Assembly: GCF_022288725.1 (NCBI RefSeq)
Contig: NZ_JAKNTA010000004.1
Coordinates: forward strand, 530,104 to 594,103
Direction of reading: 5' to 3'
DNA length: 64,000 bases
Origin: Kitasatospora sp. A2-31
Lineage (GTDB): Bacteria; Actinomycetota; Actinomycetes; Streptomycetales; Streptomycetaceae
Both the position numbers and the translations under genes were made by a program. This document shows, in pieces, positions 55,201-64,000 of the stretch. The notes under the pieces were generated by a model. It saw only the letters and a program-made list of their open reading frames with translations, did no database searches and was not told where the DNA came from. Position 1 is the first letter of the stretch; the number at the start of each line of letters is the position of its first letter.

Positions 55201-57911
55201 CCTACCCGGTACTGGACGCGCTGCCGCTGACCCCCAACGGCAAGCTCGACCGCCGGGCGCTGCCCGCCCCCCGGGTGCGCCGCCCCGGCTCCGGCGTCCT
55301 CGGCCCCCGGACCGAGGCCGAGCGGGTGCTCGCCGGGATCTGGGCCGACGTGCTCGGCGTGCCCGAGGTCGGCACCGACGAGGACTTCTTCGACCTCGGC
55401 GGCCACTCGCTGCTCGCCACCCAGGTGGTCGCCAGGGCGCGCAAGCGCCTCACCGAGGCCGGCGCCCGGCCGATCAGCGTGATGGACCTCTTCACCTGCC
55501 GCACCGTGCGCGACCTCGCCGCCCTGGCCGACCTCTCCGAACAGGACCGCGGCCCGCGCAGGCTGCTGCACCGGCTCACCCGTGCCGTGCCCCCCGGGCG
55601 CCGCCGGCTCACCCTGGTCTGCGTCCCGTACGGCGGCGGCAGCGCGGTCGTCTACCAGCCGGTCGCCGACCGGCTCCCGGCCGACACCGAGCTGTGGGCG
55701 GTCGCCATCCCGGGCCACGACATCGGCGTCACCGAACGGCACCTGCCCTTCGACGAACTCGCCGAGCAGCTCGCGGCGGAGATCCGCGAGCGGGTCGAGG
55801 GCCCGCTGGTGGTGTACGGCCACTGCGGCGTCGGCACCGCCCTGGCGGTCGCCACCGCCCGGCTGCTGGAGGCCTCCGGCCGCGAGCTCGACGCCGTCTA
55901 CGCCGGCGCGCAGTTCCCCTTCGCCAGGCCCCGGAGCAAGGTGCTGAGCGGGCTCAGCAAGCTGGCCTCGCTGGAGCCGCTGCTCGGCGACCGGGTCTAC
56001 GTCAACTGGCTCACCGGCATGGGCGTCGACACCTCCGAACTCGACCCGGACCAGATCCGGTTCATCGTCGGCAACATGCGCCGCGACTCCGCGGCGGCCG
56101 AGGAGTACTTCACCCGGGCCATCGCCGAGATCGACGCCGGCGCGCCCCGGCTCAGGGCCCCGATGGTCTCGCTGGTCGGCGACCGCGACCCGGCGGCCGA
56201 CTTCTACCAGGAGCGCTACCGCGAGTGGTTGCTGCTCGCCGAGCGGTCCGCCGTCGCGGTGCTCGACCAGGGCGGCCACTTCTTCGTCAAGTACCGGGCG
56301 GACGAGGTGGCCGAGGCCGTCACCACGGTCCACCGCGCCGTCCTGGACGGTGAGACCGGCCGGCTGCCGGCGCAGGGGCCGGAGGCCTCGTGGTGGTTCC
56401 ACGGCGAGACCGGCCCGCCCGCTCGCCCGGCGGGGGAGGTGGTCGGCGCGGGGGAGGTGGTCGGCGCGGGCGGGGCCGCCGGGACGGCCGGTGCGCCCGC
56501 CGAGCGGACGGCGCCGGCCGACGACGGGCCGCAGCCCAGCATGGGCCGCTTCCTGGCCGTCGCCGCCGGGCAGCTGGTCTCGATCACCGGCTCGGCGCTC
56601 ACCGAGTTCGCACTTCCGGTCTGGATCCTGCTGGAGACCGGATCGATGGCCCGCTACGCGCTCTACGCCGTCATCGCCATGCTGCCCGGCATCGTGGTCG
56701 GCCCGGTGGCCGGCGCCCTCGTCGACCGGCTGGACCGGCGCCGGGTCATGCTGGCCGGTGACGTCGCCGCCGGCGCCACCCAGGCCGGGATGCTCGCACT
56801 GCTGCTCGCCGGGCAGCTGCACTCCTGGGAGGTCTACGTCCTGCTCGGCGTGCTCTCCGTGGCGCTCACCTTCCAGCGGCTCGCCTACGCCTCCGCGGTG
56901 CCGCAGATCGTGCCCAAGCAGTACCTCGGCCACGCCAACGGCGTCGTCCAACTCGCTTTCGGTGCAGCACAGTTCGTCGTCCCGCTGGTGGCCGTGGCGC
57001 TCATGGCGGAGATCGGCCTGCGCGGCATCCTGATCATCGACGTCGCCAGCTACGCGCTCGCCGTCGGCATCCTGCTGGCGGTCCGCTTCCCCCGGACGCT
57101 GCCCTGGACCCGCCGCGAGTCGCTGGTGGAGGAGATCAAGCACGGCTTCGAGTACTCCTGGCGCAACCGGGGCTTCCGCTCCATGCTGCTCTGGTTCGCC
57201 GGCCTGAACGTCTTCCTCTCCCCCCTGTTCCTGCTGGTCACCCCGATGGTGCTGGCCTTCTCCGACCTCGCCGGCGCCGCCCGGGTGGCCGTCGCGGGCG
57301 GCGCGGGGGCGCTGCTCGGCGGCATCACGATGGGCTTCTGGGGCGGCCCCCGCCGGCACCGGGTGCGCGGCATGCTCGGGCTCGCCGGCCTGCTCTCCGC
57401 GGCGTGCGCCGTCACCGGCCTGCACGCCGGCCTCTGGGTGATCGCCGCCGGGGCGTTCGGCATGTCCTTCGCGCTCTCCCTCGTCAACGGCGTCTACTCG
57501 ACCATCGTCCAGGTCAAGGTGCCGCAACGGTTCCACGGCCGGGTCTTCGCGCTCAACACCCTGGTCGCCTGGTCCACCCTGCCGCTCGGCCACGGTGTGA
57601 TCGCCCCGCTCGGCGCCGCCCTGTTCGGCCCGCTGATGGACGACGGCGGCGCGCTCGCCGGCTCGTTCGGCCCGCTGCTCGGCACCGGGCCCGGACGCGG
57701 CATCGCCCTGATGTACCTGCTGTTCGGCCTGGCGATGCTGGTCCTGGTCGCGCTGGGCCTGCGCCTGCCGGCCCTGGCCCGGTTCGACCGGGACGTGCCC
57801 GACGCCGAACCGGACGACCTGGTCGGCCTGCGCGAGCGCGCCCGCGCCGCGGCGGCCCGCCGGGCCGAGCGGCCGGAGCCGGCCGCACCGTCGGCGCGGG
57901 CCGGCGGCTGA
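52257..57911 (+). CDS. NRPS module with thioesterase fused to MFS exporter (C-A-PCP-TE-MFS)
   Basis: 1884 aa in one frame. Condensation: H186-H187-SVSD-G192. Adenylation (about 520-1000): code D-V-W-H-V-S-L-V-D-K, the well-known serine code (EntF-like). Carrier: [17 protein letters not shown]1051. Thioesterase (about 1110-1370): VYGHCGVG puts C1190 where type I TEs have Ser, with an Asp in [11 protein letters not shown] and His in DQGGHFFVK. After a Gly/Ala/Pro linker, residues 1428-1850 form a twelve-helix MFS transporter opening [20 protein letters not shown], with [16 protein letters not shown]. The fused exporter implies synthesis and export are coupled at the membrane. ATG 52257 overlaps the previous stop. 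Confidence 0.93.
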   Translation: MSTETPVAGAPVAGTSAAGAAEPPAARLSAAKRELLSRRLKARTAPRQTVPRRPEGAPVPLSYAQERLWFMEQFAPGTAAYNIPVVRRLRGPLDTTALRRALDASAARHETLRSRYPATEDGRPVLEIAEPGPVELATADAADEEEAGRLVDRAAAVPFDLENGPLLRALLVRVAADDHLLLLVVHHSVSDGWSSEVLVSEVLRGYAAYAAGKPDPLPELTLQYGDFAIWQRERLSGGRLAAEVAHWARELAGVEPLQLALSRPRPPRQTFDGAGYGFRVDRDLLDRLTALGKQHDATVYMVLLAAFQALLARYSGQTDFAVGSPIAGRPEPELEPLIGMFVNVLALPARLGGDPSFAELLQRTRETCLEAYAHQELPFAQLVTELKVPRDVSRPPVFQAVLAVQNYATTREAIGELPLDVQPAGVRASGTRFDLELFLQEWPDGLAGAFNYNTDLFAEEDVARLGGHLGRLLEAVTARPDAPLSTLDGLAEDERAFELEEFNRTAVDRPDTTLTAMIAEQIARTPDAVAVSAEDAPALTYRQLDAAADRIAARLAAEGVGPGSLVAISAERSPELVAGLLGVLRSGAGYTPLEPEYPAERLAFLLEDSAAAVLLTQRRLPVPKGCTARVLLLDDPAEWPRARNRPAAPTPDDTAYLIYTSGSTGLPKGVPNTHRGIANRLRWMQDAYPIGPGDAVLQKTPAGFDVSVWEFFWPLATGARLVLAKPGGQKDAAYLRDLIARAGVTTAHFVPSMLTAFLAEDGLEKCAPLRRVVCSGEALPPDTAREFAARLPHCALANLYGPTEAAVDVSAWECQGPLETVPIGLPIHNTRLYVLDRALRPVPPGAPGELHIGGTAVALGYHRRPGLTAARFVPDPYGPPGSRLYRTGDLARRRPDGTLEHLGRIDQQVKIRGLRIEPGETEALLRARDGIADAAVVVREDTPGDKRLVGYLVLHPGAEEPDPAALRAALKQSLPDHQVPTAYPVLDALPLTPNGKLDRRALPAPRVRRPGSGVLGPRTEAERVLAGIWADVLGVPEVGTDEDFFDLGGHSLLATQVVARARKRLTEAGARPISVMDLFTCRTVRDLAALADLSEQDRGPRRLLHRLTRAVPPGRRRLTLVCVPYGGGSAVVYQPVADRLPADTELWAVAIPGHDIGVTERHLPFDELAEQLAAEIRERVEGPLVVYGHCGVGTALAVATARLLEASGRELDAVYAGAQFPFARPRSKVLSGLSKLASLEPLLGDRVYVNWLTGMGVDTSELDPDQIRFIVGNMRRDSAAAEEYFTRAIAEIDAGAPRLRAPMVSLVGDRDPAADFYQERYREWLLLAERSAVAVLDQGGHFFVKYRADEVAEAVTTVHRAVLDGETGRLPAQGPEASWWFHGETGPPARPAGEVVGAGEVVGAGGAAGTAGAPAERTAPADDGPQPSMGRFLAVAAGQLVSITGSALTEFALPVWILLETGSMARYALYAVIAMLPGIVVGPVAGALVDRLDRRRVMLAGDVAAGATQAGMLALLLAGQLHSWEVYVLLGVLSVALTFQRLAYASAVPQIVPKQYLGHANGVVQLAFGAAQFVVPLVAVALMAEIGLRGILIIDVASYALAVGILLAVRFPRTLPWTRRESLVEEIKHGFEYSWRNRGFRSMLLWFAGLNVFLSPLFLLVTPMVLAFSDLAGAARVAVAGGAGALLGGITMGFWGGPRRHRVRGMLGLAGLLSAACAVTGLHAGLWVIAAGAFGMSFALSLVNGVYSTIVQVKVPQRFHGRVFALNTLVAWSTLPLGHGVIAPLGAALFGPLMDDGGALAGSFGPLLGTGPGRGIALMYLLFGLAMLVLVALGLRLPALARFDRDVPDAEPDDLVGLRERARAAAARRAERPEPAAPSARAGG

Positions 57912-58020
57912 CCCCGCCGCAGCCGTGTCCGAGGCCCGTCCGAGGCCCGGCCGCAGCCCCTCCGCAGCCCCGGCGGCCGATCCCGGCCGCCGGGCCCCGT
58001 CCCTCCCCGAGGAGTACACC

Positions 58021-58224
58021 GTGAGCACCGCAGCGCACTACCAGGTGGTCGTCAACGACGAGGAGCAGCACGCGCTCTGGCCGGCCGGCACCCCGCTGCC
58101 CGCAGGCTGGCGGGCCGAGGGCTTCACCGGCAGCGAGGAGGAGTGCAGTGCCCACGTCGACGAGGTCTGGCCGGACATCCGCCCGCTCAGCCTGCGCCGC
58201 CGGACGGCCGGGCCGGCCGAGTGA
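58021..58224 (+). CDS. MbtH-like protein
   Basis: 67 aa. NDEEQHALWPAGTPLPAGWR and CSAHVDEVWPDIRPLSLRRR carry the conserved MbtH Trp and Pro residues. MbtH proteins bind NRPS adenylation domains and are needed for their folding or activity. GTG 58021 has GAGGAG six bases upstream. Last gene of the NRPS cluster, 109 bp after the synthetase, and probably co-transcribed. Confidence 0.97.
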   Translation: MSTAAHYQVVVNDEEQHALWPAGTPLPAGWRAEGFTGSEEECSAHVDEVWPDIRPLSLRRRTAGPAE

Positions 58225-58277
58225 GCAGCCCCGCCGCAGGGTGCCTCGCCCGACCGTGCGGCGGCGCGCGAGGCCGT

Positions 58278-58318
58278 GCCGCCGGCCCGTCCCGGCTGGC
58301 CCGGGACGGCCCGGCGGC
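58278..58318. terminator. Bidirectional terminator hairpin
   Basis: An 18-bp GC stem with one mismatch (58278-58295 with 58301-58318) has a five-base loop, between the convergent MbtH and oxidoreductase genes. Confidence 0.75.
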
Positions 58319-58346
58319 GGCCCGGCGGTGGCGGGTCACCCGCGGC

Positions 58347-60464
58347 TCAGGGCGAGCGCGTCACCGTGCAGCGCAGGCCGCGGAAGGTGGACGAGCCCAT
58401 CTCCGGGTTCTCGTCCTCGTTGCTGGTCAGCAGGTTGACGTTGGCCTCGCGCCAGCCGCCGTCCGCGCCGCGCTCGGGGTACCACCAGGCGGCCGGCGCC
58501 ACCACCACGTCGGGGGCGATCCTGTCGGTGACCCGCACCCGTAGCCGGATCCGCCCGGTGCGGGTGGCGAGTTCGGCCCAGTCGCCGTCCCCCAGGCCCT
58601 CGCGGGCGGCGGCCTCGGGGTGCATGTCGAGCAGGGGCTCGGGCTCCTTGCTGCGCAGCGACGGCAGGTCGCGGAACTCGGAGTTGAAGTAGAACGGCGA
58701 GTGCGCGGAGGTGAGCAGGTACGGGCCGTCCTCGGGGCCGCCGACCGGTGGGCCGGCGACCGGCAGCGGCGGGTAGCCGAAGGCCCGGAGGGCGTCGCAG
58801 CGCAGGCCGACCTTGCCGCTGCGGGTGCCGAAGCCGCGCTCGCGGTACTTGTGGTAGACCAGCGGGGTCGCCCGGTAGTGGAGTTCGGCCAGCTGCCGCC
58901 AGTCCATCCCGATCGGCTCCAGCCGGGTGTCCAGGGAGTCCCGGGCGTCCGGCCAGAAGTCGGCGGACAGGCCCAGCCGGTGGGCGAGTTCGGTGAGGAT
59001 CCACTCGTCCGAGCGGCTGTCGCCGACCCGGGCGAAGGCCCGCCGGGCCGCGACGTAGTGGGCGTGCTCGACGATCTGGTCCCGCTCCAGCCAGCCGCCG
59101 ACCGGGAGCACCACGTCGGCCATGGCCGCGGTCGGGGTGAGCCGGAGGTCGGCCGCGGCGAGGAAGTCCAGGCGCTCCAGGGCCTTGCGGATGCGATCGG
59201 AGTCCGCGTAGTTGAGCAGCAGGTTGCTGCCGTGCACCAGCATCGTGGTGACGGGGTGCGGGGCGGCCGGGTCGAGCACGGCGTCCCAGACCGAGCCGGG
59301 ATGCGCCCAGCCCGACATGGCGAGGATCCGGTGCCGGTCGCCGCCGAGCCGCTTGGCGGCCTGCTCCGGCGGCAACAGCTCGGCGCGCGGGAAGGAGCGC
59401 CGGCCGTCGATGCCGGGCGGGTCCCAGAGGACGTCGCCGCCGGGACGGTCGAGGTTTCCGCAGATCGCCGAGAGCAGCAGGACGGCCCGGCAGGTGTGGA
59501 AGGAGTCGCGGTGCTGCTGCGGCCCGGTGCCCAGCTCGATGGCGGCGCTCGGTGCGGCCGCGTACGCGAGGGCGGCGGCCCGGATCTCCTCGGCGGGTAC
59601 GCCGGTCCGCTCGGCGACCGCCTCCGGGGCGTAGTCGGCCACGTGGGCGGCGAGGTCCTCGAAGCCGACGGTGTACTTCTCGACGAACTCGTGGTCGTAG
59701 GCGTCGGCCTCGATCACGGTGTGGATCATCGCGAGTGCCAGTGCGGCGTCCCCGCCCGGCCGGACCTGGAGGAACGTCTCGGCCCGCGAGGCCAGTTGGG
59801 TGCGCCGCGGGTCGACCACGATCATCCGGGTGCCGTCCCGGACGGCGGCGAGCAGCCGGGTGCCGATCACGCCGTCGCCGTGGGTGAGCGCCTTGTTGGA
59901 ACCCCAGACCAGCACCAGGTCGGGCCGGCCCTCGTAGTCGCAGAAGGTGAAGCCGCCCGCGGTGAGGATGCCGGCCATCACCCGCGGGTAGAAGCAGACG
60001 TGCGCCGGCCCGAGCACGTTGGGCGTGCCGAAGCTGTTGGCGAACCGGAAGACCCATTCCTGGTAGTTGCGGTCGGTGCCCTGGGCCAGCACCACCGACT
60101 CGGGACCGTGCTCGGTCCGGGCCCGGTCGAGGGCGGCGGCGACCCGGTCCAGCGCCTCGTCCCAGCCGATCTCGCGGAACTCGCCGCTGCCGCGCGGTCC
60201 GGTGCGCAGCAGCGGCGTGGTCAGCCGGTCGGGGTGCTCCAGCTGTTCCAGCGAGGCCCGCCCCTTGGCGCAGAGGAACCCGTGGTTGTTCGGGTTCTCC
60301 GGGTCGCCCTCGATCGCCGTGAGGCGGCCGCCGTCGACGGTCACGATGGCGCCGCAGCCGCCGTGGCACATCCGGCAGATCGTCCGGTGCCGGCCGTCCT
60401 CGGCGAGCACCTGGACGACCGGGAGCGGCCGGCGGTGCCGGTCGGCGGGACTCTGCGGGGTCAT
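58347..60464 (-). CDS. Molybdopterin-dependent oxidoreductase (DMSO reductase superfamily)
   Basis: 705 aa. The N-terminal 4Fe-4S site is C30-R-M-C33-H-G-G-C37 with C65 in GFLCAKG. VLVWGSNKALTHGD and IVVDPRRTQLASRAETFLQV are molybdopterin contacts. The candidate Mo ligand is Cys in GPAHVCFYPRVMAG. The C-terminal cap has ANVNLLTSNEDENPEMGS. No Tat signal, so cytoplasmic. The substrate class (formate, thiosulfate/polysulfide or other) cannot be fixed; no small or membrane subunit is adjacent. The CRMCHGGCG start is a well-known subgroup of assimilatory or aldehyde/acetylene-hydratase-like enzymes. Confidence 0.9.
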   Translation of the reverse strand: MTPQSPADRHRRPLPVVQVLAEDGRHRTICRMCHGGCGAIVTVDGGRLTAIEGDPENPNNHGFLCAKGRASLEQLEHPDRLTTPLLRTGPRGSGEFREIGWDEALDRVAAALDRARTEHGPESVVLAQGTDRNYQEWVFRFANSFGTPNVLGPAHVCFYPRVMAGILTAGGFTFCDYEGRPDLVLVWGSNKALTHGDGVIGTRLLAAVRDGTRMIVVDPRRTQLASRAETFLQVRPGGDAALALAMIHTVIEADAYDHEFVEKYTVGFEDLAAHVADYAPEAVAERTGVPAEEIRAAALAYAAAPSAAIELGTGPQQHRDSFHTCRAVLLLSAICGNLDRPGGDVLWDPPGIDGRRSFPRAELLPPEQAAKRLGGDRHRILAMSGWAHPGSVWDAVLDPAAPHPVTTMLVHGSNLLLNYADSDRIRKALERLDFLAAADLRLTPTAAMADVVLPVGGWLERDQIVEHAHYVAARRAFARVGDSRSDEWILTELAHRLGLSADFWPDARDSLDTRLEPIGMDWRQLAELHYRATPLVYHKYRERGFGTRSGKVGLRCDALRAFGYPPLPVAGPPVGGPEDGPYLLTSAHSPFYFNSEFRDLPSLRSKEPEPLLDMHPEAAAREGLGDGDWAELATRTGRIRLRVRVTDRIAPDVVVAPAAWWYPERGADGGWREANVNLLTSNEDENPEMGSSTFRGLRCTVTRSP

Positions 60465-60555
60465 GCGGTCCTCCGTGGTCGGGGGCGGGGCGGGGAGCGG
60501 GCGGGTGGCGCGGGGATCGGACGGGGCGGCGCGGGGAGCGGGCGGGTGGGGCGGG

Positions 60556-61344
60556 TCAGCCGCGCGGGCGCCGCCCGGTGTGCACGGCGTGGTCCGCCAG
60601 CAGCGCGCGGCAGGTCTCGTCGTCGATCGGCCGGATCGCCTCGCGCAGGGTGAGCCCGGAGACCCGCGGCAGCCGCTCGCGCAGCCACCCGGCGACCTCC
60701 TCCGGGTGGTGCTTGGCGCCCTCGCGCAGCGCCCAGCCGAGCGCCTTGCGCACGAAGAACCGGGTGTCGGTCAGCAGCGGGTCGGCGAGCTCGCCGAAGT
60801 CCTGGAAGTAGTGCGGGAACTCCCCCCGGTCCCGCAGGGCCAGCAGGTAGGAGAGGATCCCGCCGCGCCGCACCCACTGGTGGTCGTCCCGGCTCCAGCG
60901 CAGGAAGTCCTCGCCTGTCTCGGGCAGCCGCAGCAGCAGGGCCCCGGCGCCCTTCGGGGCGATCAGGTCGACGTGCGCCCACGTCCCGCACTCGCGCAGC
61001 AACTGCTCCAGGTAGACGACGTCCTCGCGGACGAGCAGGTCGGCGCGGTTCTCCAGGAGGAGGGCGGCGCAGGAGCGGGACTCGTGGACGGGTGGGGCCC
61101 AGAGTTCCTCGGTGAGTTCCAGCAGGGTCTCGCGGTCGAGGCCCGGGTGGCGCCGGACGAAGTTCCGCACCAGGGTGCGCATGGCGGGGAGGGGCACCCC
61201 GAGGTGCTCCAACTCGCTCTTCAGATAGGCCTTCTCGCCTTCGGCCCGGCCGGGCACGGCGCTGTCCTCCAGCTCGGACCGGAGCCGGTCGGCGAGCACG
61301 GGGGCGGGCGGGGCGTCGAGGGACTGCGGGGGCTTGCGGGTCAC
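60556..61344 (-). CDS. DNA alkylation repair protein (AlkD-like, HEAT repeat)
   Basis: 262 aa. Helical repeats include KAYLKSELEHLGVPLPAMRT, WAPPVHESRSCAALLLENRA and DTRFFVRKALGWALREGAKH, the AlkD pattern in which HEAT-like repeats hold damaged DNA. The aromatic/Asp pocket residues W (in CGTWAHVDLIAP) and D are present. It removes bulky or positively charged N-alkyl purines in relatives. Single gene, 91 bp after the upstream oxidoreductase start on the same strand. Confidence 0.88.
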   Translation of the reverse strand: MTRKPPQSLDAPPAPVLADRLRSELEDSAVPGRAEGEKAYLKSELEHLGVPLPAMRTLVRNFVRRHPGLDRETLLELTEELWAPPVHESRSCAALLLENRADLLVREDVVYLEQLLRECGTWAHVDLIAPKGAGALLLRLPETGEDFLRWSRDDHQWVRRGGILSYLLALRDRGEFPHYFQDFGELADPLLTDTRFFVRKALGWALREGAKHHPEEVAGWLRERLPRVSGLTLREAIRPIDDETCRALLADHAVHTGRRPRG

Positions 61345-61481
61345 CGATGGTACTCCGGGTCGGACGGGGCCGGACGGGCCGGGCGCGGGGGCCCGACCCG
61401 TCCGGACGCGGGTGGTTCTGGCTCTCTGACGTTACGTCGATTCGGTTCGGACGCAGGCGTCAGTCCTGCTCGCCGGCCGTG

Positions 61482-62183
61482 TCAGCTGGCGTCGTGGTAG
61501 GGGAACTTGAGCTCGCCCGCCCACAGGTACTCGGAGGCCGGGCGGCCGCTGCGGCCCTCGGTGTAGCGGAAGACGTCCTGCCAGATCGCGCTGACCTTGT
61601 CGTTGCGGTAGGCGATGCTGGGGCCCTGCTGGTCGTACCAGCGGACGATCTCCAGGAAGAACGGGCCGGTGGCGTCCTCACCGAAGTAGACGATCGCGCG
61701 GTCGCCGGTGGTGAGCTTCTCGTCCCGCAGGGTCGGCCAGTCGCGGGCCATCAGCTCGTGGAACTCGGCGACCTTGTCCGGGCGGACCAGGTAGTGGGCG
61801 AGCCCGGTGTAGGCGTCCTCCTCCGGGAGGTCGGGCTCGTCCTGGTGGTAGCCCATCCGGTGGACGATCGGGTAGTCGACCGGCGGCCGGCCCTCGCGGG
61901 CCTCGGTGATGGCGGCCATCTCCTGCCAGATCGCGTTCACCTCGGGTGTGTTGAAGGCGCGGCTGACCGCGTTCTCGTCCACCCAGGTGACGATCTCGAA
62001 GAACACCGGGCCGTGCTCGCTCTCGCTGTGGTACACGGTCGCGGGCTCGTCGGTGACCAGCCCGTGGGCCTTCAGGGTGGGCCAGTGCTTGGCGATGATG
62101 TCACGGGCCTGCTCGGCACAGCCGGGCTTGACCATGTACGTCGCCATCATGTGGGTGGACAGCACCACGGGGGACTGGGACAT
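61482..62183 (-). CDS. Tandem dimeric alpha-beta barrel (ABM/EthD-like) protein
   Basis: 233 aa made of two homologous halves, about residues 10-100 and 124-220. Each half reads MVKPGxAEQARDIIAKHWPTL or LVRPDKVAEFHELMARDWPT, then a VYHSESEHGPVFFEIVTW / VYFGEDATGPFFLEIVRW strand, then AVSRAFNTPEVNAIWQEM / SIAYRNDKVSAIWQDVF. These are ferredoxin-like barrels seen in antibiotic-biosynthesis monooxygenase-like and dye-/stress-type proteins. No cofactor motif. It follows a drug exporter gene on the same strand by 80 bp, so it may deal with the exported compound. Confidence 0.75.
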   Translation of the reverse strand: MSQSPVVLSTHMMATYMVKPGCAEQARDIIAKHWPTLKAHGLVTDEPATVYHSESEHGPVFFEIVTWVDENAVSRAFNTPEVNAIWQEMAAITEAREGRPPVDYPIVHRMGYHQDEPDLPEEDAYTGLAHYLVRPDKVAEFHELMARDWPTLRDEKLTTGDRAIVYFGEDATGPFFLEIVRWYDQQGPSIAYRNDKVSAIWQDVFRYTEGRSGRPASEYLWAGELKFPYHDAS

Positions 62184-62263
62184 CGGATGACTCCTTGGTT
62201 CTGGTGACTACAGGTGCGGAGATGGGTTCCGGGGGCGGCGCGGTGCCGCCGGTGGGCGGCCGG

Positions 62264-63964
62264 TCAGGCCGTTCCGGGCTGCTGGGCCGGTCCGGCCGTC
62301 TCGGCCTTCCCGGCGCTCTCGGGCTGCTTGGCCGGGGCCGACTTCCCGGCCGCCGGGGCGCTGCCCGTGGTCCTGGCGGGGGGAGGCTTCGGCGGCCCGA
62401 AGGCCGGGGCGGGCGTGTCGCGGATCAGCAGCAGCGCGGTCACCCAGCCGAGGGCCAGCAGGCCCACCGGCAGCAGGAGCCCGCTGTGCATGGCGTTGGT
62501 GAAGGCGTCCGCGAAGGCGTCCTGCACCTTGGCGGCCTGCGCCGGGTCGGCACCGGCCACGGCGGGCGGCGGGCCGCCGCTGCCGATCTTCACGGCGCCG
62601 TCGGTGAGCGGCGCGAAGGCCTGCTTGAAGCCCTCCCGGGCCTCCGCGGGCAGCGCCTGCGCCTGCTCGTTCACCCAGCTGCGCAGCCCGCTGGAGATCC
62701 GCATGGACAGGACGGCGCCGATCGCCGCGCTGGCCAGCAGCCCGCCGATCTCCTGCGAGGTGTTGACCAGCCCGGACGCCACACCGGCCTGCGGCGGCGG
62801 GACCTGCCGCATCCCGACGCTGAACAGCGGGGAGAAGACCAGGCCCATCCCGAGGCCGGCCAGCAGGAAGGGGCCGATCAGGTCGAGGGTGCCGGTGTCC
62901 GTCCTGGTGACCAGGATGAACGCGCCGAGGCCGGCGGTGAAGCAGGCCAGCCCGGTGAGGATGACCGCCTTGCCCGAGCCGCGGTCGGAGAGCTTGCCGC
63001 CGATCCCGGCGACCAGCGCCGAGGTGAGCGGCATCACCGCGATGGTGAAGCCGGCCCGTAGCGGGGTCATCCCGAGGACGGTCTGCAGGTAGAGCGAGAT
63101 CGGCAGGAAGGCCCCGAGCATCGAGAAGCCCATGACGGCGGCGACGATGTTGGCCGAGGCGAAGTTGCGCAGCTTCAGCAGGTCGAAGGGGAGCAGCGGG
63201 CCGGAGCGCTGGTGCCGCCGCTGGTCGAAGCCGAAGTAGACCAGGATCAGCAGGCCGGCGGCGATCGAGGCCCAGGCGGTGGCGTCCCAGTCCAGCCGCT
63301 CGCCCTCGATCAGCCCGAAGGCCAGGCCGCTGAGGCCGAGGATGAGCAGGGCGGTCGGCACCAGGGCGAGCGGTTGCCGCTTGCCGGGCCGGTAGTCGTG
63401 GACGTGCTTGAGCACGAGGTAGGCGGTGGCGAGGCCGATCGGCAGGTTGAGGTAGAAGATCCAGCGCCAGTCCAGGTAGCTGACGATGACCCCGCCCAGC
63501 GTCGGGCCGGTCAGCACCGCGAGCCCGGAGAGCGCGCCGGTGAAGCCGAAGGCCGCACCCCACTTGGACGGCGGGAAGACCATGGTGACGATCGGGAGGA
63601 TCTGCGGGGCCAGCATCGCGCCGCCGACGCCCTGGGCGAAGCGGGCGCCGATCAGGACGCCGGCGTTGGGCGCCGCCCCGCACAGACAGGAGGCGGCGAC
63701 GAACAGCGCCAGGCCGTAGAGGTAGACGCGGCGGGGCCCGAAGAGGTCGCCGAGGCGGCCGGCGACGATGAGCAGGGTGGCGTAGCCGAGGATGTAGGCG
63801 CTGAAGACCCACAGGCCCTCGTCGAGGGACGCGTGCAGGCCGGACATCACATGGGGCAGCGCGATATTGACGATCGTCATATCGAGCAGCGTCATGAAGA
63901 AGCCCATGCTGAGCACGCCGAGAATCAGCCAGGGACTTTTGTCCCGGGTCTGCCGGTCGGGCAT
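62264..63964 (-). CDS. DHA2-type MFS multidrug exporter (EmrB/QacA)
   Basis: 566 aa with fourteen membrane helices. LLDMTIVNIALPHVMSGL (motif D1), GRLGDLFGPRRVYLYGLALF (motif A), QGVGGAMLAPQILPIVTMVF and LSGLAVLTGPTLGGVIVSYL (motif C) are all typical. A C-terminal Pro/Ala/Lys-rich cytoplasmic tail follows a large loop with QAQALPAEAREGFKQAFAPL. It exports amphipathic drugs by proton antiport. ATG 63964 is close to the window edge; the upstream control region lies mostly outside. Confidence 0.93.
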   Translation of the reverse strand: MPDRQTRDKSPWLILGVLSMGFFMTLLDMTIVNIALPHVMSGLHASLDEGLWVFSAYILGYATLLIVAGRLGDLFGPRRVYLYGLALFVAASCLCGAAPNAGVLIGARFAQGVGGAMLAPQILPIVTMVFPPSKWGAAFGFTGALSGLAVLTGPTLGGVIVSYLDWRWIFYLNLPIGLATAYLVLKHVHDYRPGKRQPLALVPTALLILGLSGLAFGLIEGERLDWDATAWASIAAGLLILVYFGFDQRRHQRSGPLLPFDLLKLRNFASANIVAAVMGFSMLGAFLPISLYLQTVLGMTPLRAGFTIAVMPLTSALVAGIGGKLSDRGSGKAVILTGLACFTAGLGAFILVTRTDTGTLDLIGPFLLAGLGMGLVFSPLFSVGMRQVPPPQAGVASGLVNTSQEIGGLLASAAIGAVLSMRISSGLRSWVNEQAQALPAEAREGFKQAFAPLTDGAVKIGSGGPPPAVAGADPAQAAKVQDAFADAFTNAMHSGLLLPVGLLALGWVTALLLIRDTPAPAFGPPKPPPARTTGSAPAAGKSAPAKQPESAGKAETAGPAQQPGTA

Positions 63965-64000
63965 AGGTGGCTCATTTCTTGGAGCGCCGGAAGCCGTCGG

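Noticed and set aside
53226..58028. 1600-codon open frame on the - strand opposite the second NRPS gene
   Set aside because: Its translation is Gly/Arg/Ala/Pro-rich without any domain; it is the mirror of GC-biased NRPS codons.

Overview
The window looks like chromosomal DNA of a Streptomyces/Kitasatospora-type actinomycete. G+C is very high, third codon positions are strongly GC-biased, GTG starts and GTGA/ATGA gene overlaps are common, and typical families of the group are present: Excalibur protein, ROK regulator with sugar ABC transporter, XRE/DUF397 pair, MbtH-assisted NRPS. No rRNA, tRNA, CRISPR array, insertion sequence or integrase was seen. All calls come from reading the sequence by eye; no database search was run.

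Layout. 1-1.85 kb: an Excalibur-domain surface protein and a Crp/Fnr regulator with an intact-looking cyclic-nucleotide pocket. 1.9-9.0 kb: a five-gene operon-like block made of a class III nucleotidyl-cyclase-like protein, a STAND-like NTPase with HEAT-like repeats, an SPFH-like coiled-coil protein, a Pycsar-type (DUF5706-like) membrane effector and a membrane M48 metallopeptidase. A CRP-like palindrome lies just upstream. The cyclase C-terminus and NTPase N-terminus carry nearly the same glycine-rich 25-residue motif. This is the best candidate here for an under-described system, a Pycsar-like conflict/immunity operon with a signalling NTPase, an SPFH protein and a protease added. 9.0-18.2 kb: a sugar locus (GH1 beta-glucosidase, two permeases, binding protein, ROK regulator), a secreted discoidin plus beta-helix protein and a small unknown protein. 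18.2-27.2 kb: P450, a lipoprotein/membrane-protein pair (the second apparently starting at CTG), a secreted M4-M28 double metallopeptidase with chitin-binding domain, an XRE regulator and a rhodanese.

27.2-31.2 kb is a lower-GC patch of decay: two frame-shifted Hint plus toxin-tip remnants of polymorphic toxins with immunity-gene material, two strong terminators, a small membrane protein and a regulator remnant. 31.5-37.7 kb: a GMC oxidoreductase with its small subunit, and a NarL/DesK two-component system divergent from an ABC exporter. 37.7-41.6 kb: DUF397/XRE pair, a tightly overlapped four-gene unit ending in a degenerate Nudix protein, a possible beta-trefoil inhibitor and an unknown protein. 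41.7-48.6 kb: HTH regulator plus MFS pump, SDR/TetR divergent pair, carotenoid oxygenase/SRPBCC operon and a TetR regulator. Several of these have convincing palindromic operators.

48.8-58.2 kb is a compact two-module NRPS cluster. The first protein is C-A-PCP. The second is C-A-PCP-TE fused to a 12-helix MFS exporter; its A domain reads as serine-specific and its TE has Cys in place of the nucleophilic Ser. An MbtH protein follows. 58.3-64 kb: a molybdopterin oxidoreductase, an AlkD-like repair protein, a tandem ferredoxin-fold protein and a 14-helix drug exporter.
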